NCBI GenBank assembly: GCA_024509875.1
Contig: JAMPIV010014132.1
Coordinates: 871,957 to 935,956, forward strand
From: Oreohelix idahoensis
Taxonomy: Eukaryota; Mollusca; Gastropoda; Stylommatophora; Oreohelicidae
DNA length: 64,000 bases
Direction of reading: 5' to 3'
This document shows, in pieces, positions 53,427 to 64,000 of this stretch; position 1 is the first letter of the stretch, and every line of letters begins with the position of its first letter. The position numbers and the translations under genes were made by a program. Under the pieces are notes generated by a model, which did no database searches, was not told where the DNA came from, and saw only the letters and a list, made by a program, of their open reading frames with translations.

Positions 53427-54107
53427 TCCCAGCTTTTTCTGTCAGTAACGCTAAGGGATGCAAGTTTGGTTGAAAGTTAGACATTAATTGTATTGTTTCC
53501 CTTATCTGTACTCTCCCGAAAATAGTAACACTCTACAAAGAAAAGTGCGCAAATGACGGTGTGCACAAAAATATTTATAGAATGTGTGATCCCGTATACA
53601 CACATTGGGGTCCCCGCTGCTGCTACGTAGTTCGTGTACTGTGGTGATGCACAGTGGATTTTAAAAAATACTTTTGAATAAGTAAAATTGCCGTTAGGTA
53701 TTGGTGCTTTTGAATTTAACATGTGAACTAGAAGAGACATGGTACGCAACCAGATGATACGTCAAGGCCTAAAATCCTACCCCCTGCAGACCCAAGTAGA
53801 ACAGTCCCAATTAAGATGGTTTGGCCATGTCTGCAGAATGGGAGAAGATCGGATACCACGACAAGCATGGGAAACAAAGAGCCAAGGATCCAGACCCCCA
53901 GGACGACCCAGAGTCCGCTGGGAGGACAACATTAGACAATCTTTGAAGGATCGAGGACTAGAATGGAACCAGGCCAGGAGGAAGACAGCCGATAGGATAG
54001 TCTGGCGCTCTCTCTTCCAAACCTCTACACCTCACGGTAGAAGGGGAACGACTAAGTAAGTAAGCTTTTGAATTTAATTCCCGTCTTATGACGGGCTTTT
54101 ACAATAG
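53427..54107 (+). mobile_element. Helitron-like non-autonomous element, copy B, with a nested LINE
   Basis: Same element as 23828-24148: starts TCCCAG after an A, shares the GGGATGCAA, ATTAATTGTATTGTTTCC and CGTATACACACATTGG blocks, and ends with hairpin CCCGTC-TTAT-GACGGG, then TTTTACAATAG. The terminal CTAG is mutated to ATAG. A LINE (53720-54063) is inserted inside it. The empty-site sequence is provided by copy A. Confidence 0.55.
53706..54077 (+). mobile_element. 5'-truncated TAAG-tailed LINE with 14-bp target duplication
   Basis: The direct repeat GCTTTTGAATTTAA at 53706-53719 and 54064-54077 flanks the insert. Copy A of the Helitron-like element shows the same site once, at about 24104. 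The insert carries an open frame (53739-54059) for the C-terminal end of ORF2: VEQSQLRWFGHVCRMGEDR, RQAWETKSQGSRPPGRPRVR and WEDNIRQSLKDRGL. It ends with three TAAG units. The clean frame and exact duplication indicate a recent insertion. Confidence 0.93.
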
Positions 54108-54689
54108 AAATGAATATAACTGGCATAGGTAACAATACAAAAGTTGTATTCTTTATAATATCATAACTATTATCACAATAAATATTTTACAATATCACAA
54201 AGAATATAAATATTGTATATATCAGTGATCACAATTACCATCACAAAAGCGTAATTTTTGATGATTACGATATCTCGAGCAAGCAACCCGCTGAAACATG
54301 ACGGAGAATAAATTATGTTTCTGCTGGATATCCCGACAAAGGTACAAATTCTGATGTGGTCATTGTATTCCTTTCCATTCCAACTTCATTGAATCTTAGT
54401 AGTCAAATTTAACATGACCTATGGTCAATGGTCAATGCAGCATGAAAGAAAGGAAAAGCATGCGTGTTCTTTTAATGGGAGTTTAATTTAGCATTCACGG
54501 TGCAATGCACGCCGATTCTGTCTGTATTTTTCTGAAACTGCACTATGAAAATATTGCCAAGGATGCATATTTTAAAAAAAATGGGATTTCAATTTATATT
54601 TCACGGTGCACTGCGCAGTATTCTTGTCTTCCAGAAAAGCAAGTAGGATTGTTTCACTGTTGGTTAGAAACGTTTTATTAATGTCACGG
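54108..54689. other. Gene-free stretch
   Basis: About 580 bases in which I see no gene. The phrase TTTCACGGTGCANTGC occurs twice (about 54496 and 54600), suggesting a diverged local duplication. Confidence 0.5.
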
Positions 54690-55030
54690 ATTGCCTCCCC
54701 TGCTTTGCAGTAGTAGTCCAACAGTGGCCAAAACTCAAGAGTATCTACATTGGGTCGTCAAAGGTGTTTACCTTCGCACAAGATTATTCTTGGCAGAGTT
54801 GTAGATAGAAGGTTAATGACGCTTCTACCTTACGAAAAATTTCACTAGATAATTCAGAAGTCAAGGACAATGCTGCTTAGCGCTGAACATTTATTAACTT
54901 ATATCTGTCCGTCGCCTTTTGTGAAGGATTTAAGCAATGGTTTTTTAGCCCGTCCAAGCCCATAGCTGAGTTAATTCAGCGAATTTCCTCTTATAATGGT
55001 GTAGCTGTTTAGAGTTTAATATATGTCTAG
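54690..55030 (-). repeat. Dispersed repeat, copy 1 (inverted relative to copy 2)
   Basis: Reverse complement of 58125-58465 over about 330 bases with perhaps 75-80 percent identity by eye. Shared blocks are ATTGCCTCCCCTGCTTTGCAG, GAAGGTTAATGACGCTTCTAC, and CTTTTGTGAAGGATTAAGCAATGGTTT with one base difference. No coding content. It may be a dispersed element, or one of the ends of a 3.8-kb inverted structure. Confidence 0.8.
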
Positions 55031-58000
55031 ATGTATATATGTATATGAAATATTCTGGCTCATACGTTTGCTTTCATACATGTAATAACTGAATCAACTA
55101 TGTTTGTTTAGTTTTTAAATAACATGTAACAAATTTAATAATCAATTAATATTAACAGTTTAAAATAAATAAAAAGCTGTTGACTTTTATATTGGAATCA
55201 AATTTTCTCTTCACAAAGATTTAGGGTGGGGACATGGACAGAAAATTATTATGTCCTTTTTGCTGGTGCCTTTTTATAAGCACTTAACTGATATAAGGGA
55301 GTTCTGCAGCTGTGGTTTTCGTAACTTCTTGGTGATGAGTGTACTTCTCTCACACGAGTGGCGTAGTAACTTCAGTACTTCGAACCGTCTGATAGCTTGT
55401 AACCACGAACTTTTTTAGACAACATAGAAAACACATGCCTCTGCTAAGTACATGTGTAGGCTGCCAATTAACACTCGCATTCTCGCTGTTCACCCACCAA
55501 TGTTAATCTCTCAGAAGAATTAAATTCCCGAATACACAGTATAGCTCAGGGAAGATAATTAAAAATCACCATATTCCTCTGGGTATTAACTGGGAAAATG
55601 TGTCTGTACGGCGCGAATAATGAGTAGCCTGAGTTACAATTAACAAAGTGCATATATCTCACAAAATATTATTTACTTCAGGCACATGTAATGTAATCAT
55701 CAGTCATCACTGATCGGAGTCTGAAGTCACCTCTGCTGTCGGTTTTCCGCACGACTAGCCAGAATAAATCACCAGCGCTTGCTGTAGTGGTTCATAAATA
55801 TACTATTTTCGTATGTTGAGGTTGCCAGCCTCCTATATATAACCACTTAGCAAGAAAACATGTCAAATTTACATTTGTAAAATAATTGTTACACTTACCC
55901 CAAAGTTTTGGGAATATACAATCTCCTCGCGCTGGGTAGAATGGACCCGAGCAATTTAGGTTATATGCTCTCGAACCACTTAGTCTGGAAATTTTGAATA
56001 CCTTTTATGACGGGTGAATCTGCGAAACACTTGGTCTGGGAAAGTTTCTCTTATCACGGGTTATACGATTTCTTAGGGTTCCAGTCTTGGTATTTAAAGT
56101 CCTAATCTCTTAAGTTTTTAAGTCTCTGTATTTATAAAGGCGGGCTTACTTTTTAAGTTGTAGGTTTCCCAAATACTTCGATCTGTCACTTATAATATAG
56201 GAATTCTAAGTCGGATGTCTCTCTGGCTTTTAGGAGTCGCTCATATGACGTGCGCTGCAGTCTCACTGTTATGTGTCTCTGATTTCACTACATTATATGT
56301 GCAGTTCTCAGTTCCCATCAGAGATGGTGCTTCCGTCGGGTGTTCCAATAGGATCCATAGTTTATTCTGACTTCTTACTTTAATCCAATCGTAAGCTCTT
56401 TAGCACTGGGTTGGGGTGCCTAATTTCAAAATATCCCCCACGTGTTTTAAAATACTAAATTTAATATTCCAAAGCTTGACTTCTTTCAAACCATGCGGTA
56501 ATATTTCCGCCCACTCACAACAACATGTGACCATGTTTGCCTGGCGTAATGTCTTCCGCCAAGATGTCTTCCCAGACAGATTATCTGTAACAATCTCCAG
56601 AGATTGTCCCACAAAAAGCGATAAACGCATCTACCCTCTGTGTAATCTGCCAGACAAACAAACAACTACGTCGGCAACCCAGACAGACAATCTTGGGTTC
56701 TTTTCATGTCGATCGGCGAGACCGTATTGTCACCAGCTTTTCACCTGGGGTCAAATGTTGGACCGACGCGTTTCAAAAGATGGTCACATTGAGAGAATAG
56801 ATAAGCGTATGACCGGTATAATTACCTGGTATTGTCGCATTTACCTAGCGGAAAGTAAACAATTCTGCGTCTAAAGCAGATACGTCCGTAGGGGAGTAGA
56901 GTGTTAGAGACTTCACCCTTCTAATTCAACATAGAGCAAAATAACGAATGAAAAGGCATGATTTATGCCAAATAAAAGCGATTGGTGAGAAAAATGAAGA
57001 AAAAAGAAATGCCACTGCAGTAGGGCTGAAGGTGTGAGAGGTCACACAAAAGAGCACGTTCAGACGTTCTGGGACAATTAAGGTTATCAGAAATATGAGA
57101 TATCTCAATAATTATCGTTACGCTGGTGCTTAAATGACCAGTCCACATGCCACAACGGTGCTCGTCTATCGTTCAACTTACGCCACTTCAACCACACATG
57201 CATTTCTGTTCTATTGACGAAATCAACATTGTCGTCATATCCTCAGGCTCCACGGACAAGTTCCCAAAATATAACTTCTAATCGCGTTTCTCATTATCAG
57301 AGTTCTGATTTAATAGATACGATCAGTGGCGGCTCAATCTTTGGGGCTAGTGGGATTCTTTTCATGTTTCAATTGTGACATATACCAGGTTCCCGTAGAC
57401 AGACTTCAGCAGCTATGACTTTACGTTTAAACCTACTCAAGCTCTGTCTGTCTGTCTGTCTGTCTATCTGTCCCTCTCTCTGTCTCTCTCTGTCTCTCTG
57501 TCTCTCTCTCTCTCTCTTTCACAGACTTTCTTGCTGCTATTCTGACACACTCCACTTCCTTAATGAAGAGTGCCTTGTCTTCCACATCTCTCTGAACTCG
57601 GGGTATGCTTATAAGCCATTATCAATGTGACAGAATGGGGCGGCCCCTCTCGATCTCTGTTTCACTACGGCAGTAATCAGTTACATTCGCGTTTTCTATT
57701 TGTCACACTTTCTTTCTTTCATTCTATGCTAAGTAGCAGATATTTTGTATCTACATTCTTTCGCTACTTTTAGTATATTGTGTCTTGTCTGTTTATCTGA
57801 CACGCCTGGTGGATGATAATACTAAACATTTGCAGGAGCGGATAAGAGAACATTATCGACAACCAAGTTGGTTAATCGCAAGCGCGACCAATTTCAGTGC
57901 ACAGATTAACACGTACTTGAAAAATATACGATGCTAGTGTGAACTTTTTTCATCATCTCTATTACCAATCAATGATGAAACTTTTCTTCTAAACTATTCA

Positions 58001-58124
58001 ATTATTTTCAAACTGTTAAAACTTAAGTGATTACTAAATTTTGTTATTTGTAATTTTACAAATTTAACTTCGATTTAATCCTTTTAAATGTACTGCATGT
58101 TTGTCTCAGTCAATTTACTACACA
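55031..58124. other. Region between the inverted repeats, no gene recognised
   Basis: About 3.1 kb. A 152-codon plus-strand frame at 56416-56874 has ordinary composition and no family features; I do not call it. A TCTG/CT microsatellite lies at 57444-57530. I looked for transposase or polymerase motifs because of the flanking inverted repeats and saw none. Confidence 0.5.
57444..57530. repeat. (TCTG)n / (CT)n microsatellite
   Basis: CTGTCTGTCTGT units pass into CTCTCTGT and CTCTCT repeats. Confidence 0.9.
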
Positions 58125-58465
58125 CACTCTAAACTGAGCTACACCAGAATAATAGGAATTCCCCTGAGTTAATCAGAGGTGGGAGCTTAAACGAGCTAAC
58201 ATAAACCATTGCTTAATCCTTCACAAAAGTTGTCGGCAGATTCTAGAATTAACGTGTTCAGCCAAATGCAGCATTGTTTTTGCTTATCTGAATATTTTAT
58301 GGAAACGCCTTTGTGGTAGAAGCGTCATTAACCTTCTATCTACATATCTGCCAATAGTAATCTTGTGCGAAGGTAAACACATTTGATGCCCTTATTAGAT
58401 ACTCTTAAGTTTTGACCACTGTTGGACCACCACTGCAAAGCAGGGGAGGCAATACCGTCACAATC
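58125..58465 (+). repeat. Dispersed repeat, copy 2
   Basis: Partner of 54690-55030 in opposite orientation. Beyond about 58465 and before about 58125 the similarity stops, so both copies seem to have the same limits, as expected for a defined element. Confidence 0.8.
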
Positions 58466-59320
58466 AAGAAAGCGAAAGAATCGTTTGACGACGTTAAAAT
58501 GTAATGAATCTTGACGTCAAAACTCTGGGACAAATAGCTTGACCGCGCATGCCCAGAATATCTCGATGGGAATAATTGATACTTTCCCTAAAATAACTAG
58601 AGCTACCTTTCTTAATATTAGGCAGTGTTACTTTGGCCGAGCCTGTCTTGTGATATAGTAAGTAACACAACTCTTAGATTTAACCCATATTTTTAAAATG
58701 CAAGACGTAGGTTTAAAAAAAAAAAAACACAGAAAACCTTCAGCACAATAATTTTCAACAAAATAAAATAATTAGAATTATTATACGCATTATTTAAAGC
58801 GTATAGGACCACATCAGCATAATGACTTTGTCACTGGCTTTACTGTTAGCAATATGGGCGAGTGGGACAAACGTAAAGGCAAAATTACAATTCGCTGCGA
58901 GTGATTTAGAGTAATTATGAAGTTCTTATAAAATGTATGTCTAAAATTACATATATTGTCTTTTTATTGCTATCGTTAACCTGTACTGTGTTTGCTGTGT
59001 ATGATATTGTCACCTTACACCCCTGTTGTGTTATATACCCTTATGCTCCCTCGTGCGTATGAACATGTGATACAACATTATTTATAGATATCCCCACCAG
59101 TCAAAAAAGCGTTGGAACCGCCACTGGTTCAAAATTTTAATCAAGGTACAGGAAAAAAAAATAAATCAAGACGGAAATAGCTGTCACTGTAACCTAACAG
59201 AAACGACGGGCTCAGTTTACGGATGTTTACACAAAGTTTTCTAGGCAATATCACGCAATGCAAGTTATTATTGCTTAGTTCCTAATCATAATCATACATT
59301 TTATTCTTAGGCTCCATAAC
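58466..59320. other. Gene-free stretch
   Basis: I see no gene, RNA gene or element ends in these 850 bases. An A12 run lies near 58715. Confidence 0.5.
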
Positions 59321-59476
<156 letters not shown>

Positions 59477-59520
59477 CCAACTCTATTCATTGCCTTTTTT
59501 TCTGTTTCTACATTGTTGCA

Positions 59521-59831
59521 GTATCAAAACAATAACTTGTACAGAGAAACCCAAAATGGCAATCATGAGAATGCCGTTGATGGTGTTAGTTTTAGTGTGT
59601 TTATTGTGACTTTGTGGGGATGATTATGTTGATGGATTTATTGATGATGATGTGGGCGAATATCAACATGATGGGGATATTACTGATTGCTATGATGAGG
59701 AAATTGACGACGCTATAACAAAATATCATGCCGTCGATGATGGCAATGTAAGTGAAAATAGTAGTATTGATAACAAACTTACTAAAATTGATTTTGCTGA
59801 TGATGAAATGCCGTTGATGGCGATAGTGTGA
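59521..59831 (+). other. Possible exon of a secreted acidic protein, with an in-frame TGA
   Basis: A pyrimidine tract and TTGCAG at about 59497-59520 make a good splice acceptor. The ATG at 59556 (context AAAATGG) opens 17 hydrophobic codons ([17 protein letters not shown]) like a signal peptide, then TGA at 59607-59609. In the same frame 73 open codons follow, very rich in Asp ([20 protein letters not shown] near the start), to TGA at 59829. A perfect donor-like GTAAGT lies at 59749. The frame match on both sides of the TGA suggests a broken gene, or a chance product of GATGAT-rich DNA. No family recognised. Confidence 0.25.
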
Positions 59832-60106
59832 GGGTGCTACTAACAGCGGCATTGAATATGAAATTGATTATTTTTATGACGGACTAGGAAACATTCCTAG
59901 TAGGATACGAGCTGACAACGAAATATTAAGAGCACTGCTCACTCAATCATTTCGTAAGAGGCGATTAAGATAATATTATGCGTGCTGCTAGTAACCTCAT
60001 GATGTAAAATAAATCTGCAGCTCAAATGAGAAGTACTTTGGTTCAAGGTTTCAGGGAAGAATCTAAACTATAGGGATGATGCCATGCTCTCTATAAAGTC
60101 AAGTAA
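59832..60106. other. Short gene-free stretch
   Basis: Nothing recognised between the acidic frame and the 16-bp minisatellite. Confidence 0.5.
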
Positions 60107-60258
60107 CGACATTCATTCATTCATTCAAACATTCATTCATTCAAACATTCATTCATTCAAACATTCATTCATTCAAACATTCATTCATTCAAACATTCAT
60201 TCATTCAAACATTCATTAATTCAAACATTCATTCATTCAAACATTCATTCATTCAACA
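60107..60258. repeat. 16-bp minisatellite (ATTCATTCATTCAAAC)n
   Basis: About nine copies of a 16-bp unit built from ATTC tetramers and one AAAC. One copy has ATTAATTC. The Phe-Ile-His-Ser frame across it is an artefact. Confidence 0.95.
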
Positions 60259-61028
60259 TGACAAGAGTAATGTTGATGATTTTGATTAAATAAAATTGAT
60301 GAAGATAAATTAAATAGGAACGTGTTATACATAAGTCAAAGCGCTTCAAAACACCACAACAGATGTTGCGACCATGAGACAAGCAGCTGAGGATGTGGAG
60401 ATCTGCTTTAGAAACATTCAGCTGCATAAAGATCTACAGTTAAAAAAGCTCATGTCTGTTTTCAGGTTTAGGAGTTTTTGAAATTCGGAATAATTGCAGT
60501 CTATAAATAACGTCTACCTGTGCCAGTCGGTCTACTTCCTGTAAGCTCATGAACAGAGCGGTGGACAATTCAAAATGGAATGTATCCACAATCTCTTTAT
60601 TCGCCTGTTACGACATGCCTGAGGGAACTTTAACCCTATTTTTCCCTTGAGACGCCCGCGACCTACATGTGGCGCAATAGAAGCAGCTTCAGGAATAATG
60701 TCTTTTAATTATGAGAAAAAAACGAAATTATTTTATATGACCAAAGTGATGATAGACAAGACCCATTCTGAATATCCAGCTTATCAGGAATTACCATTTA
60801 GTTCAAGTCTTCTTAATAAATACCAGTAGCTGCTGAACAACGTGGAAATGCATGGAGCAACTAACATATCAGGAAGCTCTAAATAAATCAATAAATAACT
60901 ACAGTAGGTAGTACAAACAAGTCATCACACGATGGGAACTTATTGAACCAGATACTAACAACCAGCTGGCAGCAGAAAAAAACGTAATAATAAGCTGGCA
61001 AAGAAATAAACAACAACATTGGTATATA
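60259..61028. other. Gene-free stretch
   Basis: About 770 bases with no gene or repeat boundary that I can support. Confidence 0.5.
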
Positions 61029-61768
61029 TACAGTCATGCGCCGCATAACGTCCGTTCGGACAACGTCCGACCGCGTATACGTCCGTGGTCCCATAAGGTT
61101 ATAATAGAGTTCAGAAATCCCGATCGGAGAACAGGACGAAGCGGACGTAACCGGACGTAGTGAAAGCAACAGCTTCCCGCACGCAACACGCGAATCTCAT
61201 GTCTCTTATATACAGTACAAAGCGATTACGATGCCAGGCGTATAATGGTACAGTACATATATAACCTATAATACAGTACATATGTCTTGATAGTCATAAT
61301 AAACGCCTATGTTACTGGCCTATGTTATTTTAGTGTGAACTTTCGAAAATACATTACCGTGAAGTGCATCATGGCTCCCAAACGCAGCCAACCCAGTTCT
61401 AGTGATAGCAGCAGCAAGAGACAAAGGAAAAGTATCGATTTGGAAGTGAAACAAAAGGTAATTAAACATGACGAAGATGAAAACCAGTGAATGCTATAGC
61501 TCGTGATTTGGGCATGTCGCACTCGACAGTCACGACGATCCTTAAGAACAATGAAAAAATTCTCCAAGCTGTTAAAGGATCGGCTCCACTGAAAGCTACA
61601 AAGCTTACGAAAATGCGAGAGGGACCTATATCAGATATGGGAGAATTGATAATGACCTGGATTGAGGACCAAACACAGAAGCGAATCCCTCTCATCACGT
61701 TGACGATTGTAGCGAAATCAGTGATACAATCGCCAAATACAGTAATATTTAACCCCTACGCCAAGTAA
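61029..61768 (+). mobile_element. Tigger/pogo DNA transposon, 3'-truncated
   Basis: The left end CAGTCATGCGCCGCATAACG at 61031, preceded by TA, has the form of a Tigger-type terminal repeat. The complementary right end is not found downstream in this window. The transposase N-terminus is encoded from 61371. Confidence 0.8.
61371..61768 (+). pseudogene. Tigger/pogo transposase N-terminal fragment
   Basis: Starts at ATG 61371 with MAPKRSQPSSSDSSSKRQRK, typical of the basic N-terminus of Tigger/Jerky-type transposases. A Pipsqueak/CENP-B-like helix-turn-helix follows: DLEVKQKVIKHDED, then after a frame break near 61488 NAIARDLGMSHSTVTTILKN. A second DNA-binding domain begins with MTWIEDQTQKRIPLITLTI. 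The reading ends at a stop at 61766-61768. The catalytic DDE domain is missing entirely, so this is a 5' remnant. Family members bind their terminal repeats through this region. Confidence 0.85.
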
Positions 61769-62793
61769 ATTTACCACCCCGCCCGTGTTTGCCCAAAGTC
61801 ATCACCCACGCCTGCGATTCGCGCTGAATTTGAAAAAGCATTAACGCCAAAGTGAAAATTACCAAAACCACTAGCTTTTTCGTTGCTCTGTCCAAAGACT
61901 TTAAATAACATAACACGTGTTTCGTTCCCCAAAAGAGTGATAGAAAAAAAGGAGGAGTTAAAGAGAGAGAGAGAGGAATGAAACCTTGACAAAAGCGTAT
62001 TTAAAAAAATCTATTAATAGCACACAATGCGACAGTTGACGTTAAGGACTTGCTTATGGTAACACAAAACGAAAGCGAGAGGCTGGCGTTTGGAAATCAA
62101 CTAGTGCCTTAGCAACGGTTGTTAGGGCACATTTTTTCCCTCTACAGTTAAGGTTTGAATAAAACATTTGACTTTGCTAATGCACGCGATGATACCCCCT
62201 CTCAAGACCCAACCGCCTTGGTTCCTCTCCGTCCTGAAAATTAAATCTAAAACTAAAGACGGTTGGCATCTTGCCAAACGCTTGTTTAGTTTCCTAAGAA
62301 CTAGCGAGAGAGGAAAAAAGGGGGGATTACACGGAGGAAAACCTAAGCTAGCGTATACATTGTGAAAGTGAAACTAAGTAACTAAAGTGGGAAGGGTAGC
62401 GGAAACGTTGGCAAAAGAAACATAGATGAAGTATCGTAGTCTAATTGAATAATAAAGGAAAAGAAAGGACAGTTGACAACTGAAATGATAATACTTGGTT
62501 ATTAGGAATATCATATTACTCATTATGATATAGTATCTTACCGTAGAGAAAAGTATTTTGTTTTAATAACTAAAGAGGAAAAATACAAAGATGAAAACTA
62601 TGATAAAGAGAGAAATAAAATCATAAAGGCTAGATGACAGACAGTCGTTTGGTTAATAATTGCTTTTCTCCATTAAAATCGTTTAGATATTAACAAAAAT
62701 ATCGTAGAGAATAAAAATGAAAGACAGAAAGACAGACACAGTGATATCCACTCAACTTTGAAAATCGGGGGATGTCACATTTTTTTTGAACGT
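61769..62793. other. Gene-free stretch
   Basis: About 1 kb. A GA run lies at 61961-61976. I see no Tigger right end, no other element edges and no gene. Confidence 0.5.
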
Positions 62794-63633
62794 GTATTTT
62801 TGAAATACTACTAGCACATTCACATCAACACATCCAGGAAAAAACGGACAGACTTAATAAGTTTAGCCAGCAGGTGGGCTTGAACATCAATTTAAAGAAG
62901 TCTGAGGTCATGACGCTCAATGTGAGCAACCCTGAGCCCATATCAGTAAGGAATAAGCAATTGGTACAGACAGATACCTTCACATACCTAGGAAGCATAG
63001 TAACACCAGACGGCGGGGCAGGCAAAGACATCAACATCAGAATGAATAAGGCAAGAACAACCTTCTTTAGCCTAAACAACATCTGGAAGTCCTCCCAATA
63101 CAGCACAAGCACAAGCACAAAATTAAGATTATATCAGAGCTGTGTGCTTTCTGTGCTTCTCTATGGTGAGGAATGCTGGAGAGTTACAGAAAAGGAAATG
63201 TCGAAATTGTCCTCTTTTCACACAACATGCCTAAGAAAAATTCACCGAATCTTTTGGCCGAATACCATCACTAACCAAGATCTGCTTACTCGTAGCAAGC
63301 AAGAGGACATGCACACCATCATAGCTGGCAGACGCTGGAACTGGGTTGGTCATGTCCTCAGAAGAGACCCCGATGCCATCACAAGAACAGCTATGCTTTG
63401 GACCCCTGAAAGAAAACGAAAGAGAGGCTGACCAAAAACAACCTGGCGGAGGACTGTGAAGGCTGAGATGCAAAGAATGAACCAGAGTTGGGGCACTGTA
63501 CGAAGGATGGCCACCGACCGAGCAAAGTGGAATCAATTTGTTGTTGCCCTACAAGACGCCACTAGGCGTGATGGCCACTGACTGCTTTGACGGTCGGTGG
63601 CTAAGGATCAAAGAAGAAGAAGTATTTTTGAAA
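62794..63633 (+). mobile_element. 5'-truncated GAAGAA-tailed LINE with 12-bp target duplication
   Basis: GTATTTTTGAAA at 62794-62805 and 63622-63633 flanks the insert. The insert starts just after the catalytic RT region (LAHSHQHIQE, then VGLNINLKKSEVMTLN) and ends with AAGAAGAAG. The same family left the short insertion at 6488-6686. Confidence 0.93.
62806..63582 (+). pseudogene. LINE ORF2 C-terminal part with one in-frame stop
   Basis: Encodes the end of the RT domain and the C-terminal region: TDTFTYLGSIVTPDGGAGKD, RLYQSCVLSVLLYGEECW and GRRWNWVGHVLRRDPDAITR. A TGA at 63429-63431 interrupts an otherwise continuous frame; after it TTWRRTVKAEMQRMNQSWG continues and the frame ends near 63582 (LQDATRRDGH). 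Apart from truncation and this one stop the frame is intact, consistent with recent insertion. It cannot encode an active enzyme because the catalytic RT motifs and endonuclease are absent. Confidence 0.88.
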
Positions 63634-64000
63634 AGAGAGTCAAGTCGGCTTACCATCATCTGATTGGTTTAGGGGAGCATAACTAACGAGGGGATATAAC
63701 GAACGTTTTGCTAGTTCTTATTTGCCATTTGAAGATACAATTTAAACAGTAAGGTTATCATCAGACACAAGGAATTCATGACCCATTGCCTTTGCTGTTC
63801 TGGCCAGTAGCGATCTCAGCTTGACCCATTGATCGCCGGTTAACCTTATATGTGTAAATTATTTCATTGATTGCGGTAAGATAAACATTATTATTGATAT
63901 GTATATGTATTATTGATGTGTAGAGGCTAACATAGATAGGCGCCCAACCAAAAATTTGTAGTGTGCGACATTTGCCATTGTGGAAGCTTACGATAGCCAT
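63634..64000. other. Gene-free end of the window
   Basis: No gene or repeat recognised. The 74-codon minus-strand frame reaching the window edge shows no family features. Confidence 0.5.

Noticed and set aside
56416..56874. 152-codon plus-strand frame as a possible gene
   Set aside because: No recognisable motif, no similarity to other frames in the window, and overlapping open frames on the other strand. Length alone is not enough in AT-poor local sequence.
59607..59609. Selenocysteine recoding of the in-frame TGA
   Set aside because: No downstream SECIS-like structure was identified by eye, and the surrounding frame is unsupported. A nonsense mutation or chance is simpler.

Overview
The window is eukaryotic nuclear DNA of an invertebrate animal. 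It is AT-rich, gene-poor and packed with transposable elements, microsatellites and minisatellites. I found only one clearly intact host gene, a single-exon class A G-protein-coupled receptor on the minus strand (21293-22699). The mixture of Gmr1-like and other Ty3/Gypsy elements, several non-LTR families with short tandem tails, tRNA-derived SINEs and very long TA arrays fits a mollusc, possibly a cephalopod. That placement is an inference and is not proven by any one feature.

Layout. 1-8208: no host gene; LINE and SINE fragments, a fold-back repeat, a 43-bp tandem repeat, a Helitron-like element with a terminal hairpin, and a composite GATA/GGAT array. 8209-20629: a 12.4-kb Ty3/Gypsy retrotransposon on the plus strand with near-identical LTRs but a frameshifted gag-pol. 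20630-28350: a TA array, the GPCR gene, a SINE, a second Helitron-like element, and an RTE-like LINE that landed inside a minisatellite. 28355-30065: a dead mariner element followed by a perfect 131-bp palindrome around a TA array. 32551-42232: a complete, recently inserted Gmr1-like LTR retrotransposon on the minus strand. It has an intact 1672-residue ORF, a perfect 5-bp target duplication, and integrase placed before reverse transcriptase. 42238-45300: an old LINE interrupted by a TTAA-flanked MITE. 45300-50860: a CTAC array and a long minisatellite interrupted by two insertions. 50860-64000: more LINE pieces, a Helitron-like copy carrying a nested LINE, an inverted pair of dispersed repeats, a possible secreted acidic exon, a Tigger/pogo remnant and a 5'-truncated LINE.

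The strongest candidate for something undescribed is the DNA transposon at 45935-48091. It has long imperfect terminal inverted repeats starting CACTG and a 3-bp CTA target duplication, and removing it restores the surrounding minisatellite. Almost all its interior is one broken gene of a conserved but uncharacterised protein family with Cys-X2-Cys motifs. The boundaries suggest that this orphan family is a transposase, possibly of the CACTA/Mirage/Chapaev group.

The elements do not form an operon or pathway. They record a history of nested insertions whose order can be read: minisatellite first, then the CACTG transposon and a LINE; Helitron-like element, then a LINE; old LINE, then a TTAA MITE.
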